DNA from: CAZEIW01 sp964512305
Lineage (GTDB): Bacteria; Pseudomonadota; Gammaproteobacteria; Burkholderiales; Burkholderiaceae_F
Assembly: GCA_964512305.1 (NCBI GenBank)
Contig: CAZEIW010000046.1
Span: 33,052 to 97,051 of the forward strand
Direction: 5' to 3'
DNA length: 64,000 nucleotides
Part shown: one piece after another, positions 54,795 to 64,000 of the stretch
Layout: the number at the start of each line of letters is the position of its first letter
Numbering within the stretch: the first letter of the stretch is position 1
The notes under the pieces: generated by a model
The model's database searches: none
Told to the model about the DNA's origin: nothing
What the model saw: the letters and a program-made list of their open reading frames with translations, nothing else
Position numbers and translations under genes: made by a program

Positions 54795-55958
54795 CTACGC
54801 GCGCCGGTCGATCGGCACGAACTTCAGGTTTTCCGGCCCGGTGTAGTTGGCGCTCGGCCGGATGATCTTGTTGTCGAGCCGCTGCTCTACGATGTGGGCG
54901 CTCCAGCCGCTGGTGCGGGAGATCACGAACAGCGGCGTGAACATCGCGGTCGGCACACCCATCATGTGGTAGGAGACCGCGCTGAACCAATCCAGGTTGG
55001 GGAACATCTTCTTGGCGTCCCACATCACCGCCTCGATGCGCTCTGCGACGTCGAACAGCCCGGTCGAGCCGGCCTGTTTCGACAGCGTGCGCGCGACCTC
55101 CTTGATCACCTTGTTGCGCGGATCGGCGATCGTGTAGACCGGGTGGCCGAAGCCGATGATGACCTGCCTTTCCTCGATCCGGCGCCTGATGTCCGCCTCG
55201 GCCTGGTCCGGCCCGTCGTAGCGCGACTGGATCTCGAACGCGGCCTCGTTGGCGCCGCCATGCTTAGGGCCGCGCAGCGCGCCGATCGCGCCGGCGATCG
55301 CGGAGTAGAAGTCCGAGCCGGTGCCGGCGATCACGCGCGCGGCGAAGGTCGAGGCGTTGAACTCGTGCTCGGCGTACAGGATCAGCGACGTGTGCATGGC
55401 GCGCACCCACGGCGCGCCTGGCGGCACGCCGTGCAGCAGGTGCAGGAAATGCCCGCCGATCGAATCGTCGTCGGTCTCGACCTCGATGCGCCGGCCGTTG
55501 TGGCTGTAGTGGTACCAGTACAGGAGCATGGAGCCGAACGACGCCATCAGCCGGTCGGCGATGTCCCGGGCCGAGGCCGTGTCGTGGCCGTCCTTTTCCG
55601 GCAGGACGCAGCCGAGCCCCGAAGCGCCGGTGCGCATCACGTCCATCGGGTGGGTCGAGGCCGGAAGCCATTCGAGCGCCGCCTTCAGGTTGGCCGGCAG
55701 GCCGCGCAGGCGATGCAGCTTGCGCTTGTACGCGGCCAGTTCGGCCCGCGTCGGCAGCTTCTCGTGCACGAGCAGGTGGGCGATCTCCTCGAACTCGCAC
55801 TGCTCGGCGACGTCGAGGATGTCGTAGCCGCGGTAATGCAGGTCGTTGCCGGTGCGCCCGACCGTGCACAGGGCCGTATTGCCGGCCACCACCCCGGACA
55901 GGGCGACCGACTTCTTCGCCCTGGGTGCCGCTTGGCCCGCGTTGACGGCTTCGGTCAT
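54795..55958 (-). CDS. prpC: 2-methylcitrate synthase / citrate synthase-type enzyme
   Basis: A 387-residue citrate-synthase-family protein of the short (type I-like, PrpC) branch. Catalytic segments are HYRGYDI, HPMDVMRTG, the His in GPKHGGANEAAFEI, FGHPVYTIADPRN, and the C-terminal GWSAHIVEQRLDN with NKIIRPSANYTG. It condenses propionyl-CoA (or acetyl-CoA) with oxaloacetate. No prpB or prpD is here, so it may act as a second citrate synthase. It is 72 bp after mdh on the same strand. Confidence 0.93.
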   Translation of the reverse strand: MTEAVNAGQAAPRAKKSVALSGVVAGNTALCTVGRTGNDLHYRGYDILDVAEQCEFEEIAHLLVHEKLPTRAELAAYKRKLHRLRGLPANLKAALEWLPASTHPMDVMRTGASGLGCVLPEKDGHDTASARDIADRLMASFGSMLLYWYHYSHNGRRIEVETDDDSIGGHFLHLLHGVPPGAPWVRAMHTSLILYAEHEFNASTFAARVIAGTGSDFYSAIAGAIGALRGPKHGGANEAAFEIQSRYDGPDQAEADIRRRIEERQVIIGFGHPVYTIADPRNKVIKEVARTLSKQAGSTGLFDVAERIEAVMWDAKKMFPNLDWFSAVSYHMMGVPTAMFTPLFVISRTSGWSAHIVEQRLDNKIIRPSANYTGPENLKFVPIDRRA

Positions 55959-56030
55959 GGTCCCCTCCGCTTCTTCGACCTTTGGTTGCCGGCGCCCGGC
56001 GAGCCCGGGGCGCCCGGTCGCGGCCTCGCC

Positions 56031-57020
56031 TCAGCCGAGCAGGTGCGCGACCGCGTCCTTCTCCTCGCTCAACTCGCGCAGCGTCTTGTCGATGCAGGCG
56101 CGCGAAAAGTCGTCGATCGGCAGGTCCCTGACCATCTGGTAGTCGCCGGGCGTGCACACCACCGGAAAACCGAACATCGTGTCGGCCGGGATCCCGTAGG
56201 AGCCGTCCGAAGGGATCCCCATCGTGGTCCAGGCGCCGCCGGTTCCGCGGACCCAGTCGCGCACGTGGTCGATCGCCGCGTTGGCGGCGGACGCGGCCGA
56301 GGACAGGCCGCGCGCCTCGATGATGGCTGCGCCGCGCTTGCCGATCGTCGGCAGGTAGGTGTTGCGGTTCCAGTCCTCGTCGTTGATCAGCTGCTTCACC
56401 GACTGCCCGCCGACCGTCGCGAAACGGTAGTCGGCGTACATGGTCGGCGAGTGATTGCCCCAGACGCACATCTTCTCGATGCTCTGGACGGGCTTGCCCA
56501 GCCGGGCCGCGACCTGCGACAGCGCCCGGTTATGGTCCAGACGCATCATCGAGGTGAACTGGCGCTTGGGCAGGTCGGGCGCCGACTTCATCGCGATATA
56601 CGCGTTGGTGTTGGCCGGATTGCCGACCACCAGGACCTTGACGCGGCGGCTGGCGGCCTGGTTGAGCGCCCGCCCCTGGGCGGTGAATATCTGCGCGTTG
56701 GCGGCGAGCAGATCCTTGCGTTCCATGCCCGGACCGCGCGGGCGCGCGCCGACCAGCAGGGCGATCTCCGCGTCGCGGAAGGCGCCGTTGGGGTCGCTGT
56801 ACGCCTGCATCGACGCCAGCAGCGGGAAGGCGCAGTCGTCGAGCTCCATCATCACGCCCTTGAGCGCCTTTTGCGCCTTCTCGTCGGGGATTTCGAGCAG
56901 GTGCAGCGACACGGGCTGATCGGCCCCGAGCATCTCGCCGGCGGCGATCCGGAACAGCAGGGAATAGCCGATCTGACCCGCGGCGCCGGTGACGGCGACG
57001 CGGACGGGGGGCTTGGTCAT
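56031..57020 (-). CDS. mdh: Malate dehydrogenase
   Basis: A 329-residue NAD-linked malate dehydrogenase. The NAD motif is GAAGQIG, and substrate and catalytic residues are in GARPRGPGMERKDLL, NPANTNAY and WGNHSPTMY (catalytic His). GGGAG stands about 7 bp before the ATG chosen at 57020; a longer frame upstream has no signal. It oxidises malate to oxaloacetate, which feeds both citrate-synthase-family enzymes encoded here. It is the first gene of the minus-strand series and divergent from gntR. Confidence 0.96.
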   Translation of the reverse strand: MTKPPVRVAVTGAAGQIGYSLLFRIAAGEMLGADQPVSLHLLEIPDEKAQKALKGVMMELDDCAFPLLASMQAYSDPNGAFRDAEIALLVGARPRGPGMERKDLLAANAQIFTAQGRALNQAASRRVKVLVVGNPANTNAYIAMKSAPDLPKRQFTSMMRLDHNRALSQVAARLGKPVQSIEKMCVWGNHSPTMYADYRFATVGGQSVKQLINDEDWNRNTYLPTIGKRGAAIIEARGLSSAASAANAAIDHVRDWVRGTGGAWTTMGIPSDGSYGIPADTMFGFPVVCTPGDYQMVRDLPIDDFSRACIDKTLRELSEEKDAVAHLLG

Positions 57021-57150
57021 GGAATTTCTCCCAGTGGGGACGTGGTCCAATGCCGGAGGGCGGGGGTTGGACACCTGCGGTACCGGTTGCAGGAACCCTC
57101 GGTGCGCGAAAAGTTTAGCCCGCCGCGGTGGCTCTTCAGTATACGTCAAC

Positions 57151-57162
57151 TCTTATATAAGA
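57151..57162. promoter_or_regulatory. Palindromic operator candidate between mdh and gntR
   Basis: TCTTATATAAGA is a perfect 12-bp palindrome in the 186-bp divergent gap. On the mdh side the -10-like TATACT (complement of 57138-57143) lies 7 bp away, so a bound regulator would block the promoter. A second ATAAGA half-site follows at 57164-57169. GntR-family proteins bind short palindromes of this kind, and the adjacent GntR gene is the natural candidate. Confidence 0.58.
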
Positions 57163-57206
57163 CATAAGAATCTGTTGCGCGGCATCCCGAGTTCTGGTCA
57201 ACTAGC

Positions 57207-57977
57207 GTGATGATCGCCGGCACGGTCCGCGCCGCCGCCCCGCCCGCACGCGCGAAGCGCTCGGCGGTGTTTTCCCCTTTGTACCAGCAAATCAAGCACT
57301 TGCTGGTCGAAAGCCTGCGCCGTGGCGAGTGGAAGCCGGGCGCGATGATCCCCAGCGAGATCGAGCTGGCGGCGCGTTTCCAGGTCAGCCAGGGCACGGT
57401 GCGCAAGGCGATCGACGATCTGGCGGCCGAGAACCTCGTCGTGCGGCGCCAGGGCAAGGGCACGTTCGTCGCCACCCACCACGAGCCGCGCGCGCAGTTC
57501 CGGTTCCTGCGCCTGCGGCCCGACCAGGGCGAGCCCGTGCCGGCCGCAAGCACTTTCCTGGAATGCAGGCGCCTGCGTGCGGCCACCGAGGTCGCGGCGA
57601 AACTGGCGCTGAAGCTCGGCGACCCGGTGGTGTTCGTGCGGCGGGTGCTCGCCTTCGACCGCGCGCCGCTGGTGCTCGACGACATATGGCTGCCGGGGCG
57701 CCTGTTCCGGGGCCTCACCTTCGAGCGCCTGGCGCAGTACCACGGTCCGCTCTATGGCCTGTTCGAATCCGAATTCGGCGTGCGAATGATCCGCGCGGAG
57801 GAGGAGCTGCGCGCGGTGGCGGCCGACGCGCGCAGCGCTGCGCTGCTCGAGGTCGCCGCGGGTGCGCCGCTGCTGCTGGTCGAGCGCGTTTCGTTCACCT
57901 ACGGCGAGCGCCCCGTCGAGCTGCGGCGCGGCCTGTGCGTGACGCTCGATCATCATTATCACAATACCTTGACCTAA
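57207..57977 (+). CDS. GntR/HutC-family transcriptional regulator of the TCA genes
   Basis: A 256-residue regulator: winged helix-turn-helix at about 25-95 (LYQQIKHLLVESLRRGEW, PSEIELAARFQVSQGTVRKA) and a C-terminal UTRA ligand domain (about 110-250: LVRRQGKGTF, ECRRLRAATEV, VFVRRVLAFDRAPLVL). GntR/HutC proteins are metabolite-sensing repressors. It stands between mdh-prpC-acnA and sdhCDAB-gltA-sucA, so it probably controls these units; the ligand is unknown. A GTG at 57207 and ATG at 57210 are adjacent starts. Confidence 0.9.
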   Translation: MMIAGTVRAAAPPARAKRSAVFSPLYQQIKHLLVESLRRGEWKPGAMIPSEIELAARFQVSQGTVRKAIDDLAAENLVVRRQGKGTFVATHHEPRAQFRFLRLRPDQGEPVPAASTFLECRRLRAATEVAAKLALKLGDPVVFVRRVLAFDRAPLVLDDIWLPGRLFRGLTFERLAQYHGPLYGLFESEFGVRMIRAEEELRAVAADARSAALLEVAAGAPLLLVERVSFTYGERPVELRRGLCVTLDHHYHNTLT

Positions 57978-58116
57978 GTCGTCCGATACAGTGTTCTCGC
58001 CGCGCCTGGAATTGCGTCAGAATATTGCGTTGCGATAATCCGTCCGCCGAACGCCGGGTCGCATGTCCGTCCCGGAGCCCTCCAACCACGCAGCGGTGAC
58101 GAAAGAGAACTCGACA

Positions 58117-58533
58117 ATGACCGCGACCCCTGCCGGCCCGCGCGCGCGACCGGTGATCCGCAACATCCATATCACGGACCTCGTGCGCTACAAGCTGCCG
58201 GTGCCGGGAATGGTGTCGATCATGCACCGCGTCAGCGGCGCCCTGATGTTCCTGCTGCTGCCTTTCGTGCTGTGGCTGTTCGACCTGAGCCTGACGTCGG
58301 AGGCCACTTACGCGCGCCTGCAACGTTTCGCCTCCAACTGGTTCGTCCGCCTGATGCTGCTCGCGCTCGGCTGGGCGCTGCTGCACCACCTGTGCGCAGG
58401 CGTGCGGCACGTCCTGATGGACCTGGAGCTCGGGGTGGACCTGCGGGCCGCGCGCCGCAACGCCTGGGTCGTATACGCGGTGAGCCTGCCGCTGACGCTG
58501 CTGCTCGCGCTGGCGCTGTTCGGCGCGATCTGA
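58117..58533 (+). CDS. sdhC: Succinate dehydrogenase cytochrome b556 subunit
   Basis: About 138 residues with three transmembrane helices. The haem-b His is in HHLCAGVRHVLMD and the quinone-site motif is VSIMHRVSG. It anchors SdhAB to the membrane. The start is taken at 58117 (RPVIRNIHITDLVRYKLP follows); an ATG at 58063 is also in frame. First gene of the sdh operon, 139 bp after gntR. Confidence 0.95.
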   Translation: MTATPAGPRARPVIRNIHITDLVRYKLPVPGMVSIMHRVSGALMFLLLPFVLWLFDLSLTSEATYARLQRFASNWFVRLMLLALGWALLHHLCAGVRHVLMDLELGVDLRAARRNAWVVYAVSLPLTLLLALALFGAI

Positions 58534-58545
58534 GGAGGGAAGGCG

Positions 58546-58902
58546 ATGGGCATCGGAACGAAGCGCCTGGTGGTCGGCGCGCACTACGGCATGCGCGACT
58601 GGCTGGTGCAGCGCATGACCGCCGTCATCCTCGCGCTTTTCACGGTCCTGCTGGCCGTGCGCCTCGCGCTGGCCGGCTCGCTGGATTACGACACCTGGGC
58701 CGGCCTGTTCGTGCCCGTCCCGATGAAGGTGGCGACGCTGCTGGCCGTGGTGGCGCTGGCGTGGCACGCCTGGATCGGCATGCGCGACATCTGGATGGAC
58801 TACGTGCGCGTCACCGGCCTGCGGCTGCTGCTGCAGGTGGCGACGGTCGTGTGGCTCATCGCCTGCGCGTTCTGGTCGGCGCAGATCCTCTGGAGAGTCT
58901 GA
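58546..58902 (+). CDS. sdhD: Succinate dehydrogenase membrane anchor subunit
   Basis: A 118-residue subunit with three helices. The haem/quinone motif WHAWIGMRDIWMDYV and the N-terminal HYGMRDWLVQRMTAV are typical of SdhD. It lies 12 bp after sdhC; GGAGGG precedes the ATG. Confidence 0.95.
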   Translation: MGIGTKRLVVGAHYGMRDWLVQRMTAVILALFTVLLAVRLALAGSLDYDTWAGLFVPVPMKVATLLAVVALAWHAWIGMRDIWMDYVRVTGLRLLLQVATVVWLIACAFWSAQILWRV

Positions 58903-58905
58903 GCC

Positions 58906-60669
58906 ATGGCCATCGCACGTCGTCGTTTCGACGCGGTCATCGTCGGCGCGGGCGGCGCCGGGATGCGCTGTTCGCTGCAGCTCGCGCGCGCCGGCCTGAG
59001 CGTGGCGGTGCTGTCGAAGGTGTTTCCGACCCGCTCGCACACGGTGGCGGCGCAGGGCGGCATCGGCGCATCGCTCGGCAACATGACCGAGGACCAGTGG
59101 CTGTGGCACATGTTCGACACGGTCAAGGGCTCGGACTACCTCGGCGACCAGGACGCGATCGAGTTCATGTGCCGCGAGGCGCCCAACGTGGTCTACGAAC
59201 TCGAGCACTTCGGCATGCCGTTCGACCGCAATCCCGACGGCACGATCTACCAGCGCCCGTTCGGCGGCCATTCGGCCAACTTCGGCGAGAAGCCGGTCCC
59301 GCGTGCCTGCGCCGCCGCCGACCGCACCGGGCATGCGCTGCTGCACACGCTGTACCAGCGCAACGTCGCCGCGCGCACGCAGTTCTTCGTCGAGGTGATG
59401 GCGATCGACCTCGTGCGCGACGCCGGGGGCGAATGCGTCGGCGTGGTCGCGCTGGAGATGGAAACCGGCGAGCCGCTGCTGTTCGAGTCGCGGGTCACCG
59501 TGCTGGCGACCGGCGGCGCGGGGCGCATCTTCGCCGCCTCGACCAACGCCTACATCAATACCGGCGACGGTCTGGGCATGGCCGCCCGCGCCGGCGTGCC
59601 GCTGGAGGACATGGAATTCTGGCAGTTCCATCCGACCGGAGTGGCCGGCGCGGGGGTCCTCATCACCGAAGGCGTGCGCGGCGAGGGCGGGATCCTTCTG
59701 AATGCCAACGGCGAGCGCTTCATGGAGCGCTATGCGCCGACGCTGAAGGATCTTGCGCCGCGCGACTTCGTGTCGCGCTCGATGGACCGGGAGATCAAGG
59801 AGGGGCGGGGCTGCGGCCCCGACAAGGATCACGTGCTGCTCAAGCTCGACCATCTGGGCGCCGACACGATCCTCAAGCGGCTGCCGTCGATCCGCGAGAT
59901 CTCGATCAAGTTCGCCAACGTCGACCCGATCCGCGACCCGATCCCGGTCGTTCCCACGATCCACTACCAGATGGGCGGCGTCCCGGCCAACTACCACGGA
60001 CAGGTCGTCGCGCCGAAGGCGGGCGACCCCAACGCCGTCGTCGGCGGCCTGTACGCGATCGGCGAGTGCGCCTGCGTGTCGGTGCACGGCGCCAACCGGC
60101 TCGGCACCAACTCCCTGCTCGACCTGGTCGTGTTCGGGCGCGCCGCCGGCGACCACATCGTCGCGGAGCTGGCGCGCGACAGGACTCCCAGGCCCGTGCC
60201 GCCCGGCGCCGCCGAGCCGGCGCTGGCGCGCCTGGTCGCGCTCGAGGCGCGCACCGGCGGCGAGCGCACCCAGGACGTGGCGAACGACATCCGGCGCACC
60301 ATGCAGGCGCATTGCGGCGTGTTCCGCACCGGCGGCCTGCTGACCGAGGGCGTGTCCCGGATCATGGAGCTCGAACAGCGCGTCAAGCGCGTCGCACTGT
60401 CGGACAAGTCGAGGGTCTTCAACACCGCGCGCGTCGAGGCGCTCGAGCTCGACAACCTGATCGAGACCGCGAAGGCGAGCATCGTGTCCGCGCAGGCGCG
60501 CACGGAGAGCCGCGGCGCGCATGCGCGCGACGATTTCCCCGAGCGCGACGACGCGAACTGGATGAAGCACACGCTCTGGTACGCCGACGGCAACCGGCTC
60601 GCCTACAAGCCGGTCAACCTGAAGCCGCTGTCGGTGGCGACGTTCGAGCCGAAGAAGCGGACGTTCTGA
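58906..60669 (+). CDS. sdhA: Succinate dehydrogenase flavoprotein subunit
   Basis: A 587-residue flavoprotein that oxidises succinate to fumarate. The FAD motif is GAGGAGMR, the covalent FAD His is in RSHTVAAQGGIGASLGN, active-site residues are in HPTGVAGAGVLITEGVRGEGG, and the end has the NWMKHTLWY segment. It lies 3 bp after sdhD and 16 bp before sdhB, in the usual sdhCDAB order. Confidence 0.98.
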   Translation: MAIARRRFDAVIVGAGGAGMRCSLQLARAGLSVAVLSKVFPTRSHTVAAQGGIGASLGNMTEDQWLWHMFDTVKGSDYLGDQDAIEFMCREAPNVVYELEHFGMPFDRNPDGTIYQRPFGGHSANFGEKPVPRACAAADRTGHALLHTLYQRNVAARTQFFVEVMAIDLVRDAGGECVGVVALEMETGEPLLFESRVTVLATGGAGRIFAASTNAYINTGDGLGMAARAGVPLEDMEFWQFHPTGVAGAGVLITEGVRGEGGILLNANGERFMERYAPTLKDLAPRDFVSRSMDREIKEGRGCGPDKDHVLLKLDHLGADTILKRLPSIREISIKFANVDPIRDPIPVVPTIHYQMGGVPANYHGQVVAPKAGDPNAVVGGLYAIGECACVSVHGANRLGTNSLLDLVVFGRAAGDHIVAELARDRTPRPVPPGAAEPALARLVALEARTGGERTQDVANDIRRTMQAHCGVFRTGGLLTEGVSRIMELEQRVKRVALSDKSRVFNTARVEALELDNLIETAKASIVSAQARTESRGAHARDDFPERDDANWMKHTLWYADGNRLAYKPVNLKPLSVATFEPKKRTF

Positions 60670-60685
60670 AAGGAAGGATGGTCGG

Positions 60686-61438
60686 ATGAGCGCGACGAGT
60701 TCTCCCGAACGCAGCGCGGCGGGCGCAGGCCAGGGCACGCTCCGCTTCGAGATCTACCGCTACGACCCGGACCGCGACGAGCGCCCCCGGATGCAGGCGG
60801 TCGAGGTCGGGCTGCAGCCGACCGACAAGATGCTGCTCGACGCGCTGATGCGGATCAAGGCCGAGGTCGACGACAGCCTGTCGTTCCGGCGTTCGTGCCG
60901 CGAGGGCGTCTGCGGCTCGGATGCCATGAACATCAACGGCCGCAACGGCCTGGCCTGCATCACGAACCTGCGCGAGCTGGCGCAGCCGATCGTGCTGCGG
61001 CCCCTGCCGGGCCTGCCCGTGGTGCGCGACCTGATCGTCGACATGACCCATTTCTTCAACCAGTACCACTCGATCAAGCCCTACCTGATCAACGACACGC
61101 CGCCGCCGGAAAAGGAGCGGCTGCAGTCGCCCGCCGAGCGCGAGGAGCTCAACGGCCTGTACGAGTGCATCCTGTGCGCGTGCTGCTCGACCTCCTGCCC
61201 GAGCTTCTGGTGGAATCCGGACAAGTTCGTCGGCCCCGCCGGCCTGCTGCAGGCGTACCGCTTCATCGCCGACAGCCGCGATCAGGCCACCGGCGAGCGG
61301 CTGGACGACCTGACCGACCCGTACCGCCTGTTCCGCTGCCGTTCGATCATGAACTGCGTCGACGTCTGCCCGAAGTCGCTCAACCCGACCGAGGCGATCG
61401 GGAAGATCAAGGAACTGATGGTGCGCAGGAGCGTGTGA
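60686..61438 (+). CDS. sdhB: Succinate dehydrogenase iron-sulfur subunit
   Basis: A 250-residue subunit. The [2Fe-2S] site is in RSCREGVCGSDAMN and NGLAC, and the [4Fe-4S] and [3Fe-4S] sites are in CILCACCSTSCPSFWW and CRSIMNCVDVCPKSLNP. It passes electrons from SdhA to the membrane subunits. The next gene overlaps its stop. Confidence 0.98.
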   Translation: MSATSSPERSAAGAGQGTLRFEIYRYDPDRDERPRMQAVEVGLQPTDKMLLDALMRIKAEVDDSLSFRRSCREGVCGSDAMNINGRNGLACITNLRELAQPIVLRPLPGLPVVRDLIVDMTHFFNQYHSIKPYLINDTPPPEKERLQSPAEREELNGLYECILCACCSTSCPSFWWNPDKFVGPAGLLQAYRFIADSRDQATGERLDDLTDPYRLFRCRSIMNCVDVCPKSLNPTEAIGKIKELMVRRSV

Positions 61439-61782
61439 GCGCCGTGACGGCATCGATCCGTAGCGGGGCGCACGAGGACGCCGCGGACGCCCCCGCGGAC
61501 GCCCCATCCGACGCCGCGCCGGCGGGCGCGCTGTCCGACGTCGAGCGGCGGCGCCTGCGCTGGCGCGCGCGGCGCGGAATGCTGGAAAATGACCTGCTGG
61601 TCGGGCGCCTGTTCGACCGCTACGGCAGCCGGCTCGATGCACGGCTGGCCGACGGCCTCGCGCGCCTGCTCGAGCTGCCCGACGGCGAGCTGCTCGACCT
61701 CGCGCTCTGCCGCAGCGAGCCCGAGGGCGAACTCGACCTGCCGCAGGTACGGGAGTTGCTTGCTCTTCTTCGTTCGACCTGA
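61435..61782 (+). CDS. sdhE: SdhE (SDH assembly factor 2)
   Basis: About 115 residues that help attach FAD to SdhA. The core RWRARRGMLENDLLVGRLFD has the family RGxxE motif, and the ending is acidic. The first 30-odd residues form an Ala/Asp-rich extension not usual in the family. GTG at 61435 overlaps the sdhB stop (GTGTGA); GTG at 61444 is the alternative start. Confidence 0.93.
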   Translation: MSAVTASIRSGAHEDAADAPADAPSDAAPAGALSDVERRRLRWRARRGMLENDLLVGRLFDRYGSRLDARLADGLARLLELPDGELLDLALCRSEPEGELDLPQVRELLALLRST

Positions 61783-61817
61783 TCCGTGTCCGCTCTTCCG
61801 AAGGCGAGGAACCCGAA

Positions 61818-63134
<1,317 letters not shown>

Positions 63135-63145
63135 CGGCTCTGCGG

Positions 63146-63163
63146 CGCCCGCAGCGGGCGTTT
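63146..63163 (+). terminator. Weak intrinsic terminator after gltA
   Basis: A hairpin with 6-bp arms CGCCCG/CGGGCG (63146-63160), a 3-nt loop and three following T residues. It lies 12 bp after the gltA stop. The T-run is short, so termination may be partial. Confidence 0.5.
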
Positions 63164-63412
63164 GCGATGGCGCGGGAAGCCGCCCCACTTCGCCCGCCAA
63201 ATTGCCCGCGGGCTCGCGATGGTCTTTAGATCGACAGGGTCGCGGTGCTAACATCCCCGCCCTTGCACGAGCGGTGCGCGACCCCATTTATTGCACCGTG
63301 AAATGATGCAGCTCGAGGCGCTGGAATCCGGAGCCTCGAGGCTCGAGAAGCCCCGCACGACGGCGCGGCTCGCGCGATTCTGACGAGAAACTCGTTCGAA
63401 AGGACTGCAGGC

Positions 63413-64000
63413 ATGATGCGGAAGTTCCAGGTCAATTCGTACCTGTTCGGCGGCAATGCGCCGTACGTCGAGGAGCTGTACGAGAGCTACCTCGACAACC
63501 CGGGCTCGGTGCCCGACAAATGGCGCGCCTACTTCGACCAGATGCAGCTGGTCCCGGCCGCCGACGGCAGCTCGACCACGCCCGACGTCGCGCACGCGCC
63601 GATCGTCGAATCGATGGCGCTGCGCGCCAAAACGGGGACGCTGCGGCCGCAGGTCGCGCCGACCGACCTGTCGGTGGCGCGCAAGCAGGTGCACGTCCAG
63701 TCGATCATCGCGGCCTACCGCTTCCTCGGCTGCCGCTGGGCGGAACTCGATCCGCTCAAGCGCCAGGAGCGGCCCTCGATCCCGGAGCTCGAGCCGGCGT
63801 TCTACGACCTGACCGAGGCCGACATGGACATCGTGTTCTCGGCGGCCAACACCTATTTCGGCGCCGAGCAGATGACGCTTCGCGAGCTGGTCGGCGCGGC
63901 GCGCCAGACCTATTGCGGGACGATCGGCGCGGAATACATGTACATCGGCGACCCGGCGCAAAAGCGCTGGATGCAGCAGCGGCTCGAATCGATCCGCTCC
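63413..64000 (+). CDS. sucA: 2-oxoglutarate dehydrogenase E1, N-terminal part (3' end outside window)
   Basis: The first about 196 residues of the thiamine-dependent E1 that decarboxylates 2-oxoglutarate. Typical N-terminal features are NSYLFGGNAPYVEELYESY, DNPGSVPDKWRAYFD, VQSIIAAYRFLGCRWAELDPL, MTLRELVGAARQTYCGTIGAEYMYI. AAAGGA lies about 9 bp before the ATG (63413, with a second ATG next). The E1 thiamine site and C-terminus lie beyond the window. It follows gltA in the common beta-proteobacterial order. Confidence 0.96.
   Translation, partial: MMRKFQVNSYLFGGNAPYVEELYESYLDNPGSVPDKWRAYFDQMQLVPAADGSSTTPDVAHAPIVESMALRAKTGTLRPQVAPTDLSVARKQVHVQSIIAAYRFLGCRWAELDPLKRQERPSIPELEPAFYDLTEADMDIVFSAANTYFGAEQMTLRELVGAARQTYCGTIGAEYMYIGDPAQKRWMQQRLESIRS

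Noticed and set aside
57895..60738. 947-codon open frame on the minus strand
   Set aside because: Antisense to sdhCDA, which are certain.

Overview
This window is high-GC DNA with dense, short-spaced genes. Its gene set fits a betaproteobacterium (Burkholderiales-like) able to combine carbon fixation with electron exchange at the cell surface. Supporting signs are a Calvin-cycle phosphoribulokinase next to transketolase, the divergent mdh / GntR / sdhCDAB-sdhE-gltA-sucA TCA locus, and a large multihaem cytochrome locus. No rRNA genes are present, so the lineage is inferred from protein character only.

Layout. 1-2492: end of a cbb operon (phosphoribulokinase C-terminus, transketolase), closed by a cluster of GC-rich inverted repeats (2513-2698). 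2710-12396: a divergently arranged electron-transfer locus. The minus strand carries a six-haem cytochrome fusion, a four-cluster ferredoxin subunit, an NrfD/PsrC-type membrane quinone subunit and a dihaem cytochrome c. The plus strand carries a small cytochrome c without a Met ligand, a decahaem MtrA/MtoA-type cytochrome, an unusually large MtrB/PioB-type porin and, after a terminator, a CymA/NapC-like tetrahaem protein. I count 23 CxxCH sites. Each divergent promoter has a near-consensus FNR/Anr-type box (6667-6680, 7032-7045), each about 41-42 bp from the start point implied by a weak -10 element, so oxygen control is likely. 12553-14246: a thioredoxin-like protein and an outer-membrane barrel follow. 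No catalytic molybdopterin subunit and no surface MtrC/OmcA cytochrome lie in the window.

14596-30853: a REC-PAS-PAS-(degenerate GGDEF)-EAL protein, tRNA-Ser(TGA), and then a stretch that by eye is less GC-rich. This stretch holds a large repeat-containing lipoprotein, a NarL-type regulator with a hybrid histidine kinase, a giant three-enzyme fusion (GMC oxidoreductase, alpha/beta-hydrolase, PhoD-like phosphatase) and a Phd-type antitoxin / zeta-like toxin pair with a palindromic operator.

30860-50926: housekeeping and accessory genes. These are YidB and DUF3761 proteins, ada with an overlapping 2OG-Fe(II) oxygenase gene, three further GGDEF or GGDEF-EAL proteins, an IlvD/Edd sugar-acid dehydratase, an outer-membrane protein with two tandemly duplicated cupredoxins, a YbbP-like FtsX permease, RmuC, a GNAT-exonuclease fusion and a PIN protein.

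50916-64000: the TCA region. A minus-strand series mdh-prpC-lipoprotein-acnA-ompA-PIN faces a plus-strand series gntR-sdhC-sdhD-sdhA-sdhB-sdhE-gltA-sucA. A perfect 12-bp palindrome sits in the mdh/gntR promoter gap. The working picture is that reduced metal or an electrode-like donor (or acceptor) exchanges electrons through the porin-decahaem conduit, periplasmic cytochromes link it to the quinone pool at the NrfD and CymA-like proteins, and the Calvin and TCA cycles use the resulting reducing power. The direction of electron flow cannot be read from sequence.
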